DNA of 64,000 nt from Talpa occidentalis. Its lineage: Eukaryota > Chordata > Mammalia > Eulipotyphla > Talpidae. Positions 46,851-58,017 of the stretch are shown here, piece by piece. Under the pieces are notes generated by a model. It did not search any database. It worked only from the letters and a program-made list of their open reading frames with translations, and was not told where the DNA came from. A program made the translations under genes and the position numbers. Positions within the stretch are counted from its first letter, which is position 1. Every line of letters begins with the position of its first letter. The stretch is from positions 105,769,194 to 105,833,193 of the forward strand of contig NW_026555331.1 in NCBI RefSeq assembly GCF_014898055.3, in the 5' to 3' direction.

Positions 46851-47773
46851 GGAAATACTTTCTGACAACTCTTTAATCTTTTCCTACCTTGGAATCTTGA
46901 TATGAATTGAAAATCAAGCCTGGATCCATCCCTCTAATGCAGATAGAAGGCACAATTACACTAAGAACTTAGGCGAACGCTGACATTTTACAAACAAAGG
47001 CAGGGCAATAACGTATGTCTTAAACCTCCCGTTCAATCCTGAGAGTCTGTAACTGGGTGGCCTTTGAGCTAGATGTAGACATGTACCACCAGATCCCCTT
47101 CAGGGAGACTTATTGTCCAGCCATGGGGAGTCCAGACAACTGCCAGCTGTCAGCTCCTGTAGTCTGACTCCTTGCAGGGGGTGGCCTTTTCCAAGACGAT
47201 GCCTTTCCTGGGGTAGCTCATGTTTGGTGACTCAATGAGTTGAAGGAATAAAGACCCTGTCATTATGGCCCCATTTGGATACTCTGATGGAAAAGAATCT
47301 TTCTGGAGCTCCCACCCCAGGTTGGTCAAGTTCTATCAGGCTTGTATCAGTTTGATTTCCTCCTCTGCCAGCTCTGCTTCTTCCTCATTCCCTCACAGAT
47401 GCTGATCCATAACAAACATTTTACCCCAAACTGTATCTCAGTGCCTGTTTCTAAAGAACCCAACCTGTGACCACTGTGAGCCATCTAATAACAGCAAATT
47501 TTATTATTGGGTTGGGGTGGTAGTTTGATTGCTTGTTCTGGTTTTCTGCCCACAGTATGATTCCCATAAACAGAAGCACTCTTCCTAGTTCTAGAAGGTG
47601 GAGACAAAGAGCCCATGAATCAGGACACCCTTCTTTGTAGAAGGCAATAGAGTTGAGACTTATGAAGATTCAGTTTAATAATCTCTGTAAAAAAAAGTCA
47701 GAAGATATTTTCCAGGGAATTAGCTGTATTTGGTAATCATTGTCTCAAATCTGTTTAATAATTACTTTCCTCC
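46851..47773. other. CPVL intron, probable old repeat at 47040-47470
   Basis: The stretch ending GTTTCTAAAGAACCCAACCTG looks like the end of an ancient LTR-type repeat, but I cannot name it. The rest is unassigned. Confidence 0.35.
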
Positions 47774-47786
47774 ACTAAATATCATT

Positions 47787-48059
47787 TTTTTTAAAGATTT
47801 ACTTTATTTATGCATACAAGAACTGGGGTATAAGCCAGAGGTGCTGGGCCTGGGAGTGAGAGGATTCACCAGGGACAGAGTGGGGAGCAGAACAGGCAGA
47901 TGTACTGAGATACACTGCTGAGGAGAGCAGTGGGCAAAGCAGGAGAGGTCTGCTGCACCATGTGGGTTAGTTCACTGGCTGGGGATTGAACTCATGTCTC
48001 AGTGGTTGGTGATAACTTGATAACACTGAGACTTTAAACTCTTGCCACCAGAGAGGCCC
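47787..48059 (-). mobile_element. tRNA-derived SINE, subfamily b (copy 9)
   Basis: This minus-strand copy is flanked by the similar words CACTAAATATCATTTT (47774-47789) and CATTAAATATTATTTT (48060-48075). The head is partly decayed: the last bases read CTTGCCACCAGAGAGGCCC. It is one of the more diverged copies. Confidence 0.88.
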
Positions 48060-48239
48060 CATTAAATATTATTTTAACTTCTCATCCCCTCTCAACTAGT
48101 CAAATACAAAAGTTACATTTATTGCTCTTTGCTTACTCTGATTTTTTTAGCACAATCAAGGTCTTAGTGAAGACCTTTCCGGAACTGTTAGTTCTTTCGG
48201 AAACAGTTCATAATGCTCCCTCAGCTGTTGAAAATTCTC

Positions 48240-48280
48240 AAAAAAAAAAAAAAAAGAAAAAAGAAAAAAAGAAAAAAATT
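48240..48280 (+). repeat. A-rich (A6-7 G)n tract
   Basis: A run of 16 A is followed by AAAAAAG-type units. It is not clearly the tail of a recognisable retroposon. Confidence 0.8.
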
Positions 48281-49639
48281 GTCAGCAGGAAGTCCAACAA
48301 AGGGAGGTGGCCAGTTCTCTGTCATTCCCTCTATGGATTATCCACGGAGATGTTCAGTTCCTAGCCAGGCCTTCCCTTCCGCTCAAAGGACAATGGTTAT
48401 GCTTTTCTTCATCTCTTAGTTTGTGTAGTCAAAGCAACAAAAGAGAGTTAACATTAGTTTTAGAAAAGTTTGTTTAGCAAGCTGTAGTTGTTACCGCCTT
48501 CCATGTGCACACCAGGTCTTTGCCTCATGCACACACCTTACCTTCAGGGACAAACCTTCTATGTGAACTCACCACCCCCAACACTCCATCTTTGGCATCA
48601 CCCCCATTACACAACCTGAGGGCAGATATGGAGCCTAGATTCAACCACCACTGCCCATGCCCTGCCCTCATAGTACTGAAGGTACTGTGATACAAAGGAA
48701 AGATCGAGCTGTGGCTTGTAAAATCTCAAATGCTACCATTTGAAGCCATACACAAGTTTCTCAGGTGAAGCTTCTGTTTCCTATTAATTCATCACATAAT
48801 TTGTAGAGGAGCTACTGGTATTCCATACAATTCTGGATAAGAAAGTGGGTGGTGGACCACGGGACTGACGGCTGGCTATGCTAAAGAATCGGTAGCACTG
48901 TTAACATCTCTGTCTGTCTCCCTGAGACCTTATGGAGAAATTGTTCCTGCTCAGAGTTTACAGGACCTGGAACCAGTCCTCTGCTAGTTAGACATAAGCT
49001 GGAAATTCAAACCAGGCTTGTCTGTCTCCAAATCCATCTTCCTCTTTTGTACCAGATGCCTCCATTGTCCATGACTCTCTAGGAGTTAAGCTTTGAGGGT
49101 GGTGGCTCCTTCTCTTGGGTTTCTCTGGATATGACCCCTAGCTAAAGGGCCACTGTCTGTTGGCAACCAGAAAATTAGGGGAAAAGCTCTGAGGAGAATA
49201 AGGCAGACAATGGGACTGAGGACCCTCGGGTTAAACCCAGGTCAGAGTTAAGATGTTAAGACGCGGTGCAGGGCTTGTGCTTCAGGGAGCCACAGGTGAT
49301 TCCTGTGGCTGCCCTTATGGGTACCAGGAAGACATCAGTATGCTGGACTCTGTGTAGATACTTAGCTTTTAATTTGGTGTTCCTATGGAAAGTCCTCACC
49401 AATTGGACTTTCCAAAACTTACCCACCTCATCCCCCTCTGTACTGCGGAAGTTCATAATCAAGGGTCAAGAAGGTAAATGAAAAAATATCTTCCGATAAA
49501 ATTCCTACCTACCTGATTTCCTAGATCCCAAGGATCTCCCTTCTCTGCCTACTCCCCACCCAGATGTCATCCATTTCATTTTTAACTTCCCAGAGAACAC
49601 CTCTGAAAATGTGCTTGAAAACCTTTCATGAAGACAAAC

Positions 49640-49900
49640 ACTATATGCTTCTACTTATATGAGATAGGGGAGTAGTCAAATTCAGAGATGGAAAGTAGGA
49701 CAGGGGTTGCCAGGAGCTAGAGAGAAGGTGCGTGAGGGGGCGTTACTGTTTAATGATGGCAGAGTTTCAGCTTTGCAAGATGAAAGAGCCGTGCGATGGG
49801 TGGGGCTGATGGCTGCACAGTATTAGGAATGGATTTAATACCACCGACCCGCCCACCACAAAATGGTTAAAATGGTGAATTTTGTGTTAACGTGTATTTT
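49640..49900 (+). mobile_element. Ancient L1 (L1M) 3' UTR
   Basis: The phrases TATGCTTCTACTTATATGAG, GTAGTCAAATTCAGAGATGG, GGGTTGCCAGGAGC, GTTACTGTTTAATGATGG and AAAATGGTTAAAATGGTGAA follow the order of old mammalian L1 3' ends. A related antisense piece is at about 35060-35160. Confidence 0.65.
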
Positions 49901-51361
49901 TACATGAATATCATGTGTATAAAAAACATAGGGAGAAAAACACTTCAAGGGTTCCCACTAACAAACAATGGAATGCACACTCCTTTGCCATGGAGGCCCA
50001 TGGCCCCTTTCCAGTTTTTCTCCCAGTTTTCATTCTCCAGGCCAGAGGCCAGCCTGAGGTCCCTGCCCATGCCCAGCACTGTATACTCTTACTCTGAGCC
50101 TCTACCCAACATGTTCTTTCTGCTCATTGGAGCTAATTTTAGCATCTGTACTTTCATTAATATGAGACATTCCCAGATGAAGCTATAACATTTTAACATT
50201 GGACAGACCAGCTTCACAACCTACTAAGTTCTAGTGCCTTTTAGAAAACCCAGATCCTTTGCTTGTCTATGGGAGGTGGACACGTGGATGTTATTCAAAG
50301 CTAACACGGGATGCGGGACACACATTCTTTCCCAGGCCTGCTTTAACTACGGCAGATACATATAAGGCTCCAAGCTTAACTCTGCCACCACACTGCTGCT
50401 GCCAATCCATCCCTCATTCCAGAGAGGGTGTCCTTGTGAAGTAGAGACCCACTGGGCTGGAGGCCAGGAGGCCCGGCTCAGTTCTAACATGAAATGCACC
50501 AAGACTTTGGGACACTTAACCTGTGGGCTTCAGTTCCCCCAGCTGGCAAATGAAATCTAAAGTTTATTTTGGCCACAAAATGCTACCTACCTGAGGTAAT
50601 CTATTTTGTAATTATCAAACAACCTGAATTTTTATTACAAAAATATCACAATAGCAATGCAATCAGGAAATAAACTTCTTGAAATTTATGCACACTCCTA
50701 CATTTTATGTTATGTGTATTTTACCACAATAAAAAAAAATTAGCAGAAGCTACACATCCCAGTGAGATTTGATAAGACTGAAAACTGAGCAGTGACTCAA
50801 TTTTTCTTTTGACATTTACAAGGAATATTATTAGTCTCAATAAAAATATTTCCAGTGAAATAAAGATAGAGGAATTTGAAATGGTTTCAGTACTTTCATC
50901 AGAAAATTTAATTTAATGATGAAACTTATTCTAGAAAAAAATGTTCTTCAAGAAATTCATCAGTGTTAGGTTATTCTGATTAAAATTTTGTATTTCTAAA
51001 TGTGCAGTCAAAATCTTTTAGGGCTATAATGATGATTCAGTGATATAAGAACATAATATTCTGCATTTCAAAAACAGTGATAACACCAGCACAGGTCATG
51101 AACAGCACCTGTCACATTCAGCACAGCACCCCAAAAGGACAAGGTCAGTGATGACCATAGCTTGTCACAGCCAAGTAGGAAAAGGATTAGCTTTCTAATC
51201 TATACTGTAACACTATTGGAAACTACACTTTCAAGTCAATACCAGTAGATGCACACACACCCGTAGGTGTGTGCATATATCTACATCCCTATCCACTGAA
51301 GTCCATTAGTCTATATTTTTGCTGAGTCCCTCTGGGTATTAATGAAAAATAGATTTTTCGG

Positions 51362-51455
51362 ATCTTTTTTAGCAGATATGTTAGAGATAATTCAGTTCAA
51401 ACTTTACATTTTACAGATGAACAAAGTGGGACTCAGGAAAGTCCACTACCCAGAT
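51362..51455 (+). mobile_element. MIR fragment
   Basis: TTACATTTTACAGATGAACA, AAGTGGGACTCAGGAAAG and GATGGTTAATGAG match part of a MIR core. The fragment is short and diverged. Confidence 0.5.
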
Positions 51456-52606
51456 GGTTAATGAGTCTGTGTCCATCTTTAGAATGCTGCAGAAACAGGG
51501 TTGACTACTGTCCAGGTCCTCCAAGGGGCAGCCTCATTGGAGGTTGGTTGGAGGTGCCTTCAGTTTTCCTGGGCAGCCTGTCAGGAAAACACAGGGGAAA
51601 TGCTCCCCTTACAGTGGCCTGGTGCTCCCTGGGCAGAGCTGTCATTTCTTTAAGTGGACATTTTAGGTAACCATCCGGAGACAAGTCTACTTTGGTTTCG
51701 ATTTTTAAATTAAGAGCTGTGGAGTTTGGCACAGAGTGAGGTTTCTTTTTTGGCAGACACATACACATGCTTCTGTTTAGTGTGTCTAGTGCTAAAAGGC
51801 AAGTCCATGGTGAAGGTCCGTTTTTTTTTATTATCAGACACTTGACATTTGGACAGTTTTCTCAATTCAAGCCTTACAGAGAATGCCTTTGTTAACACCG
51901 GAGCTCTTTTCTCTCCTTCATCCTCTTTTCTCTCCACACACTACCCCCAATCATACGCTGAGGCATGAGGGGGAAGGAGCTCCGCCAGCCTTTTTAAATC
52001 ACCTACATAAAATGCAGGTCCCTTGCTGCGTGCTAAAACACTCCCTATCACAAACATATGTGGGCCTTGCTTCTTTTGTTACCCATTTTTTGGCAGCCAG
52101 AGGGGTGCCATTTCATCTCTAAATGTGTTTTGCATTCACAAGAAGAGTCAGCAGGCTGAGTGTGATATTTGCCATGAGTTTCTGAGTGGCAGCCAATCCC
52201 TTTTCCCACCTCTGCAGCAGCGCTGCCCTGCAGCCGCAGTCTGGTCTTCCAAGCTGGATGCTTTATGCAGAGTCAAGCAGGACACATGTGTGATGGGGCA
52301 CCACAGTTTTACAGGCTGGTCCAGGGGACATAAAACAGGTGGAAGACGCAGCTGTGAAAGAATCTGAGGATTCGCTAAGCATACTTGGTGAGATTCTCAT
52401 TGTAAAGTGATGCAATGGACATTTCTCCCTGGCAGCTCAACATTCAAGTTTACCCATAATGGCCTGAATATCAATATTCTACCTTCCTCCACTGGGTTGA
52501 TTTTGAATCAAATATTTCCCCTGATCTTAACTTTTACTATTTATAATTTTCCTTTTATTTTGTATATGTTTGAAAGTGGTCCAGGGCACTAACTAATAAT
52601 AATAAT

Positions 52607-53200
52607 ACTAAAACACTATGACTCAGTTACTGCTCTACACTTAATTAGCTTATTGAATCCCTTCAGCTATCCTAACAGGGCACCATTAACGACTGTTCTT
52701 AACAGAAATTTATTTCTCAGAGTTCTAGAGACTGTGAAATCCAAGATCAAGGTGCTGATGGATTTGGTTTCAGGAGAAGTTCCCTTTCTGTCTTGAGGAT
52801 TGCCGTCTTCTCTCTGTGTTTTTAGAGAAGGGAGGGTGGGCAGGAGGGGCGGGGGAGAGAGAACTGTCTGGTGTTTCTTACAAGGACACTAATCACAAAG
52901 ATCCAGAGTCCCACCCTTATGTCCTCACTTAATCTTAACTATCTTCTATAGGTTCTATCTCTAATTATAGCCATACTGTGGATTAGGGATTCAACATATG
53001 AATCTTGGAGACACAATTCTGTTCAGAGCAGGGAGGTATTGTTACTACAATTATTTTATTTACTTTTTATATTTTATAAGACAATGAAATTTGGGCATAA
53101 ACAGGTGAGAAACTTGCTCAAAGTCATATAACTAATGAAGACTCAGAATGCAAACTAATGTTTCCTGGCTGACTAGTCAAGCCTCTAGCCATTATATTGT
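52607..53200 (+). mobile_element. MIR split by an MLT1 LTR
   Basis: The left part (52607-52690) carries the ACTTAATTAGCTTATTGAATCC portion. The right part (53036-53200) carries the ACAGGTGAGAAACTTGCTCA and AAGTCATATAACTAATGAAG portion. The MLT1 LTR at 52695-53030 separates them. Confidence 0.62.
52695..53030 (+). mobile_element. MLT1-type LTR (MaLR) inserted in a MIR
   Basis: Phrases AGTTCTAGAGACTGTGAAAT, CCAAGATCAAGGTGCTG, ACAAGGACACTAATC and ATTCAACATATGAATCTTGG follow the MLT1 order. MIR-like sequence lies on both sides (52607-52690 and 53036-53200) and reads on from one side to the other, which dates the MLT1 as the younger of the two. Confidence 0.72.
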
Positions 53201-53209
53201 TTCTACATA

Positions 53210-53211
53210 TT

Positions 53212-53258
<47 letters not shown>

Positions 53259-53259
53259 A
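53210..53259 (+). repeat. Compound (AT)n(GT)n microsatellite
   Basis: An AT run (about 53212-53234) passes directly into a GT run (about 53235-53258) next to the end of the MIR at 53200. Confidence 0.92.
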
Positions 53260-54170
53260 TAAAACTATATAAAACTGGGATGTGATTAGCCTTCCAAATC
53301 CAAAATGCTACCCTGACCCACATGGTCCCACATAATATGGCTGCAGACAATTTTCCAGCTTCATCTCCTCTCTTTATCTTTTCTTAATACAGATACACTG
53401 GTCTTCTTTCCCTTTCTCAGACACCTCAGCTTGCTTCTGCCCTTGGCACATCTAGACACTCCCTGCACACAAGCTCTGACTCACACCTGCACATGGCAGC
53501 CACTTCACACCCTCTTCAGAGAGGCTTACTAGATCCACCACCACAAGCAGTCCCTGTACCAGCCACTCCTGACATTCTTTCATATCATCTAGTATTATTT
53601 TCTGATATTATCTTAGTGAATAGTATATATTTTTATGTTCTGTCTTTATTTCTTTCCTCCATTGAGTAGGAACCCCTTGATAGAAGAGACTTCATCATAT
53701 TAGGTATGCTGACCTTGTAGCAGGCAGAGCATCTGGTCAGTGGATGGGAGGATGTACTCAAAAATAAAAGAAATGGGCATTTTATTATTACACTAGTATC
53801 TTTAATTCTAGCCCTTGGCAAAGGATAACAGCATTCTAATATATTGCTGGGAGTGTATTTAGAATCTTATAAGTGTTGAAAAGGATCTCTTTTATATTGC
53901 ACCTAAGGAATTCCTAATCAACATTTTTATAACACATGAAAATGTTAAATAAGTTTTTTTCCAGTGTGTCTCTTCTATTTAGCTAATGTTCCCCACCTTA
54001 CTGGCAATTAGCTGTCAGAGGCAATGTGGTAGACACAGACAAACAGGCTCTGGAAATAACTGGCATAAAGATTGAATTCTGTCTCGATCATTGGATGATA
54101 CTGGATTAATTGTTTACGTTCTCACAGTCTATTTCCTCCTCTAAAAAATTAAAATAAAATCCTATCATTT
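53260..54170. other. CPVL intron, no gene seen
   Basis: Unique sequence between the compound microsatellite and SINE copy 10, with no supported feature. Confidence 0.5.
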
Positions 54171-54184
54171 AAAAAGGTATTTCA

Positions 54185-54432
54185 GGGCCTCCCTGGTGGC
54201 GCAAGGGGTTAAGATGCAACCTATAAAGCTATTCAGGAAGCAACCCATATGGCACAGCAGACCTCTCCTGACTCGCTCACTGCTCCCCTCAGCAGTGTAC
54301 TTCGTCAGTCTGCCTGTTCTGTTTCCCACTCTGTCTCTGGTGAATCCTCTCACCACCACCCCCACCCTCTGCACCTCTGGCCTGTACCCCAGCTCTTGTA
54401 TGCATAAATAAATAAATCTTAAAAAAATAAAT
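54185..54432 (+). mobile_element. tRNA-derived SINE, subfamily b (copy 10), internally deleted
   Basis: The head GGGCCTCCCTGGTGGCGCAA starts at 54185. The copy is shorter than its relatives because about 20 bases around box B are missing (the stretch between AAAGCTATTC and AGGAAGCAACC). It ends in ATAAATAAATC plus A's. Flanks AAAAAGGTATTTCA (54171-54184) and AAAACGGTGTTTCA (54433-54446) form an imperfect duplication. Confidence 0.9.
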
Positions 54433-54828
54433 AAAACGGTGTTTCAATGATACCAAAACCATATCTATCATTATGTCTGGCATGTATTTAATGCTTATGA
54501 AACAAAAATGGTCTTTATTATTTTATTAAACATAAATATAAGCAGATATTTCCACCTCTTATGACTCCTATCTTTTACTGGCATATTTTACGTTTTTTTC
54601 TTTTGTTACAGTGTACAAAACAAATCATAGTATATCTTTTCTGACTGATTAAGTAGTTGATGTAGAACTACTGACATGCAAGATATTCTTTGGGAAATTA
54701 GGTTAGTAATAATTTTAATGACAACAAAGGAAAACAACCTTAATTGACTAACAACAGAGGAACTGTTAAGAAAGTTAACATATTTCAATAGATTATTACC
54801 TAAAGATAAGTTAAGAATTTATACTGTA

Positions 54829-55089
54829 GGGCCTCCTTGGTGGCGCAAGGGTTAAGATGCAACCTATGAAGCAATCCTCAGCCACTGCAGCACGAGTTAG
54901 ATTTCCAGCCAGGGAGGTACCCACATGGTGCAGCAGACCTCTTCTGACTCACCTGCTGCTCCCCTCAGCAATGTACTTCGGTCAATCTGCCCGTTTTGTT
55001 CCCCACTCTGTCTCTGGTGAATCCTCTCACCCCCCACACCTCTGGCCTGTACCCCAGCTCTTGTATGCATAAATAAATCTTTTTTAAAA
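54829..55089 (+). mobile_element. tRNA-derived SINE, subfamily b (copy 11)
   Basis: This plus-strand copy has its head at 54829 and its tail ending near 55089. It is flanked by AATTTATACTGTA on the left and AATCCATACTGTA on the right. It lies 400 bases from copy 10 in the same orientation. Confidence 0.9.
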
Positions 55090-55267
55090 AATCCATACTG
55101 TAATTTTGAAAACATGTATAACATGAACAGAGCAACAAGTGCCATATACTATATTGACAGAGAAACTTGTCAAACTTCCTTTTAAGGAAATGTGAAAAAG
55201 CTGGACAAAATACAAAACACATCCCTTTGAAGGTATTGAAAATCTGCCAAGGTAGCCAGGTCATGAG

Positions 55268-55742
55268 GGGTGTATTCATTTACTATGTTTGTTATAACAA
55301 ATCATCACAAATTTTGTATATTAAAATAACAAATTTCTATTTTTACAATTCTGGAGGTCAGAATTTTGAAATGGTGTCACTGGACTAAATCAAGACATTG
55401 ACAGGACTCCATTCATTCTACAGAGGCTCTAGGGTTACTTCCTGATGCCACCTGCTTTCTTTGACTCATGTTCCCTTCCTCTGCCTTCAAGGCAGTGGTG
55501 TAGTATCTTCCAATCGTTGATTCTGATTAACCTGACTTCCTCATTCACTTATAGTGATCTTTGTGACTACAGTGAGCTTATCTGCATTTGATTATTAATC
55601 TGGAATAATTTATCTCTAGGTCTGACATTCAGCAAATTTATTTCCCTATGTGGACTTAACTCCTTTCCTCATAATACAACATATACACAGGTTCCAGAGA
55701 CTAGGAGGAGGGGACTCTGGGGCCATTATTCTGTGTACCACA
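55268..55742 (+). mobile_element. MLT1-type LTR (MaLR)
   Basis: It runs from GTGTATTCATTTACTATGTT to CCATTATTCTGTGTACCACA, the characteristic beginning and end of an MLT1 LTR. ACAATTCTGGAGGTCAGAA near 55347 and the CTGATGCCACCTGC block lie between. It is in the CPVL last intron, antisense to the gene. Confidence 0.75.
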
Positions 55743-55970
55743 GGAGCCAGGCTTGCAAAGCGAGGGGAAGGTCAGCAAGCTTAGTCTAATATGGTTCTGA
55801 TCTCATAAAATCAATAGTTGATTCGGGGCCAAGAGGTGATGAAACCAAACAAATAGTGGTACATACATTTAGAAGCCTGAGTGAAAATCACATTGAATTT
55901 TCCTCATGTAATTTGTCCAATCTCCTTTTTGTTCTTCAATATATTGATTTTCTCATTAATGAATCTTTTT

Positions 55971-56264
55971 TTTTAATAGAGGCATGTTTTATTTATTTTT
56001 TATTTGTTTGTTTGTTTATACAAGCACTGGGTACAGTCAGAAGCGCGGGAGGGTGAGAGAATTCACCAGAGCGAGAGCGGGGAGCAGAGCAGGCAGAAGG
56101 ACCGAAGCACACTGCTGAGGGGAGCAGCGGGCGGCAGAGAGGTCTGCACGCCATGTGGGACCCTCCTCAGGTGGCCGGGGAGCAGCTGGGGATCGAACCG
56201 GCACCGCAGAGGCCGCGGGCAGCTTTGCAACCCAGCGTTCAACCGCTGCGCCACCAAGGAGGCC
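55971..56264 (-). mobile_element. tRNA-derived SINE, young subfamily a (copy 12)
   Basis: The tail is at 55971 and the head ends at 56264. A perfect 19-base duplication, CTCATTAATGAATCTTTTT, lies at 55952-55970 and 56265-56283. The tail region is longer and more irregular than usual (ATTTATTTTTTATTTGTTTG). The sequence is close to copies 1, 2 and 4. Confidence 0.93.
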
Positions 56265-56304
56265 CTCATTAATGAATCTTTTTGAGCTTAAGAATTGCCT
56301 TTTT

Positions 56305-56577
56305 GGGGCTTCCCTGGTGGTGTAGGGGTTAAAGTCTCAGTACTGCCAAGCTATCGCCAGCCAGTGGGACTAAATTCTTTCCCCAGCAAGGGAGTTAACC
56401 CACATGGCACAGCAAACCTCTCCTCTCTCTCCTGCTGCTCCCCTCAGTGTATTTCAGTAGATTCACCTGTTCTGCTCCCCACTCTGTCTCTGGTGAATCT
56501 TTTCACCGCCCCCCTAAACCTCTGGCCTACACCCAGTTCTTGTATCCATAAATAAATGAAAAATAAATCTTAAAAAA
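56305..56577 (+). mobile_element. tRNA-derived SINE, diverged (copy 13)
   Basis: The head GGGGCTTCCCTGGTGGTGTA starts at 56305 and the A-rich tail ends at 56577. A perfect duplication, AATTGCCTTTTT, occurs at 56293-56304 and 56578-56589. It lies in opposite orientation to copy 12, head to head, with 40 bases between them. Confidence 0.92.
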
Positions 56578-56805
56578 AATTGCCTTTTTAATTGTCACAT
56601 CAGCTCTTGTACAATACCTAAACTTCCGTCTGGTTTTATATTAAGTCCTATGTACTTTAATGTGAACTCAGATCCCATTTCACAGATGATACATTTTGAT
56701 TGTTGTATGTCTTTAAGATCAGTCATGCCTTATTGGTATTCAGGGTTTAGTTTCAATCCCACTCTGCCATCCTCATCACCTGCATGCCCCCAAGCGCTAT
56801 CATAC

Positions 56806-56988
56806 CTGACAGAAGTCATTCACTTGCCGCACATAACCAGCCACTTCACTATCAGTTTTAAAGATCCTCCAAACTTTTCTTTCCACTGTCCTGTATTCCT
56901 TGGCATCTTTCCAGTTCATGGCCAACAAGGAGAGCTCTGTCAGGGGTGCTGCCACAATGATGTCCAGTTGCCCATTGTAGATCAAAAC
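56806..56988 (-). CDS. CPVL: CPVL penultimate coding exon (serine carboxypeptidase S10, catalytic Asp)
   Basis: This exon of 183 bases encodes 61 residues with no stop, read on the minus strand. It starts VLIYNGQLDII and ends VRQVNDFCQ, which I recognise as the C-terminal region of CPVL, a secretory-pathway serine carboxypeptidase of family S10 known from macrophages. The Asp in the GQLD motif (codon at 56962-56964) sits where S10 enzymes have the catalytic Asp. Splice sites are canonical. The acceptor reads ATTTCATTTCAG, preceded by a branch-like TGACTCAA. The donor reads CAG|GTATG at 56801-56805. The exon is phase 0 at both ends. Upstream exons, including the one with the catalytic Ser, are not in the window. 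The family assignment is firm; orthology to CPVL rather than another S10 enzyme rests on the match I recall to human CPVL. Confidence 0.93.
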
Positions 56989-57800
56989 CTGAAATGAAAT
57001 TGAGTCATGGGGCAATCCAGGATTCAGCAGGTAAAGCCAGTGAGTCTATCCAAGTAAAGATAGCAAGAGAGAAAAGGGACCCTGAGTTTCTCTGATACAT
57101 GCTCAGAGAGGAAAGCCCCACAGATCAGTGGGATCATTTTTTGAGTTAGTCACACATAGCAACAATCTAAAATACACTCAAGACCTATTTCAATCATTAC
57201 ATTCTTCCAAAAGCTTGATTCTTAATAGGAATCTGCATAAAGTTGCAAAAGCATTGCTCTGTATTACCCAGTGACACAGATTTTACTTGGATGGGAGACT
57301 ATGTTAAAGAAGACTGTGGTTGCATTTTAGTGGAACTAAGGATCATTATACCATAGAATTTTCATGAATCTTGCTTTTTATTAACTTTACTTTCAGTCAC
57401 TGTGGTAGCTGGTAAGCTGAGCATACTCTTAGTTAATCCACGCTCCCCACCTCCTACATAGATTTCAGGGAAACTACAATTTCTTGCAGCACAGATAGGT
57501 GCAGGTACTTCAGATTCACCACTTGGAGGCAAACTATGTCTGCCATGTCACTTCCAAGATCACTTTTTCTTAAATATGACAGTCACTTGTGAACTGTAAG
57601 GAATGTCCTTTCTTCCTAAAAAGCATTTTCTTTTTGGCCAAGTTGATGGATATCAAAGAAGGAACAGCTCTGGGGCAACTCTTTCCTTTCCTTCCAAAAC
57701 AATTTTCAATCTGTATTGCAACAACCTGAGTTGTAAAAGTACTGGAAACTTTTTGTGAAATAAATTCTATGACAATAATCCACCCCCCCCCAATTATAAA

Positions 57801-57810
57801 TGTGTGTGTA

Positions 57811-57878
<68 letters not shown>
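57801..57878 (+). repeat. Compound (GT)n(AT)n microsatellite
   Basis: About 34 bases of GT with one TA interruption are followed by about 44 bases of alternating AT. It is the longest simple repeat of the window and lies 0.8 kb upstream of the penultimate CPVL exon. Confidence 0.95.
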
Positions 57879-57879
<1 letters not shown>

Positions 57880-58017
57880 CTATACTCATGGAGTCTTGAA
57901 TGAATGAAAAACTTGAACATAATTAGTGAGTGTTCAATAAACAGTGAGACAGGAACCTATGGAATTCTGCAAAATCATTTTAAATGTTTGACAAAACAGG
58001 ATGACATTAGAATAAAT

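Larger units (their letters stand above)
48281..52606. other. CPVL intron, mostly unassigned
   Basis: It holds the L1M 3' end at 49640 and a MIR trace at 50471-50560. A second MIR trace lies at 51362. Short frames show no coding evidence. Confidence 0.5.
31789..56805 (-). other. CPVL: CPVL last intron (25 kb)
   Basis: The intron is bounded by GT (56804-56805 read on the minus strand) and AG (31789-31790). It is 25,017 bases long and phase 0. It contains at least seven SINEs, one complete solo LTR, a truncated LTR, MLT1, MIR and L2 fossils and simple repeats. I find no additional CPVL coding exon in it: no S10-like reading frame with splice sites was seen on the minus strand. Confidence 0.85.

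Noticed and set aside
57570..57920. 116-codon minus-strand frame with YIYIYI and THTHTH runs
   Set aside because: It is a translation of the (AT)n(GT)n array.
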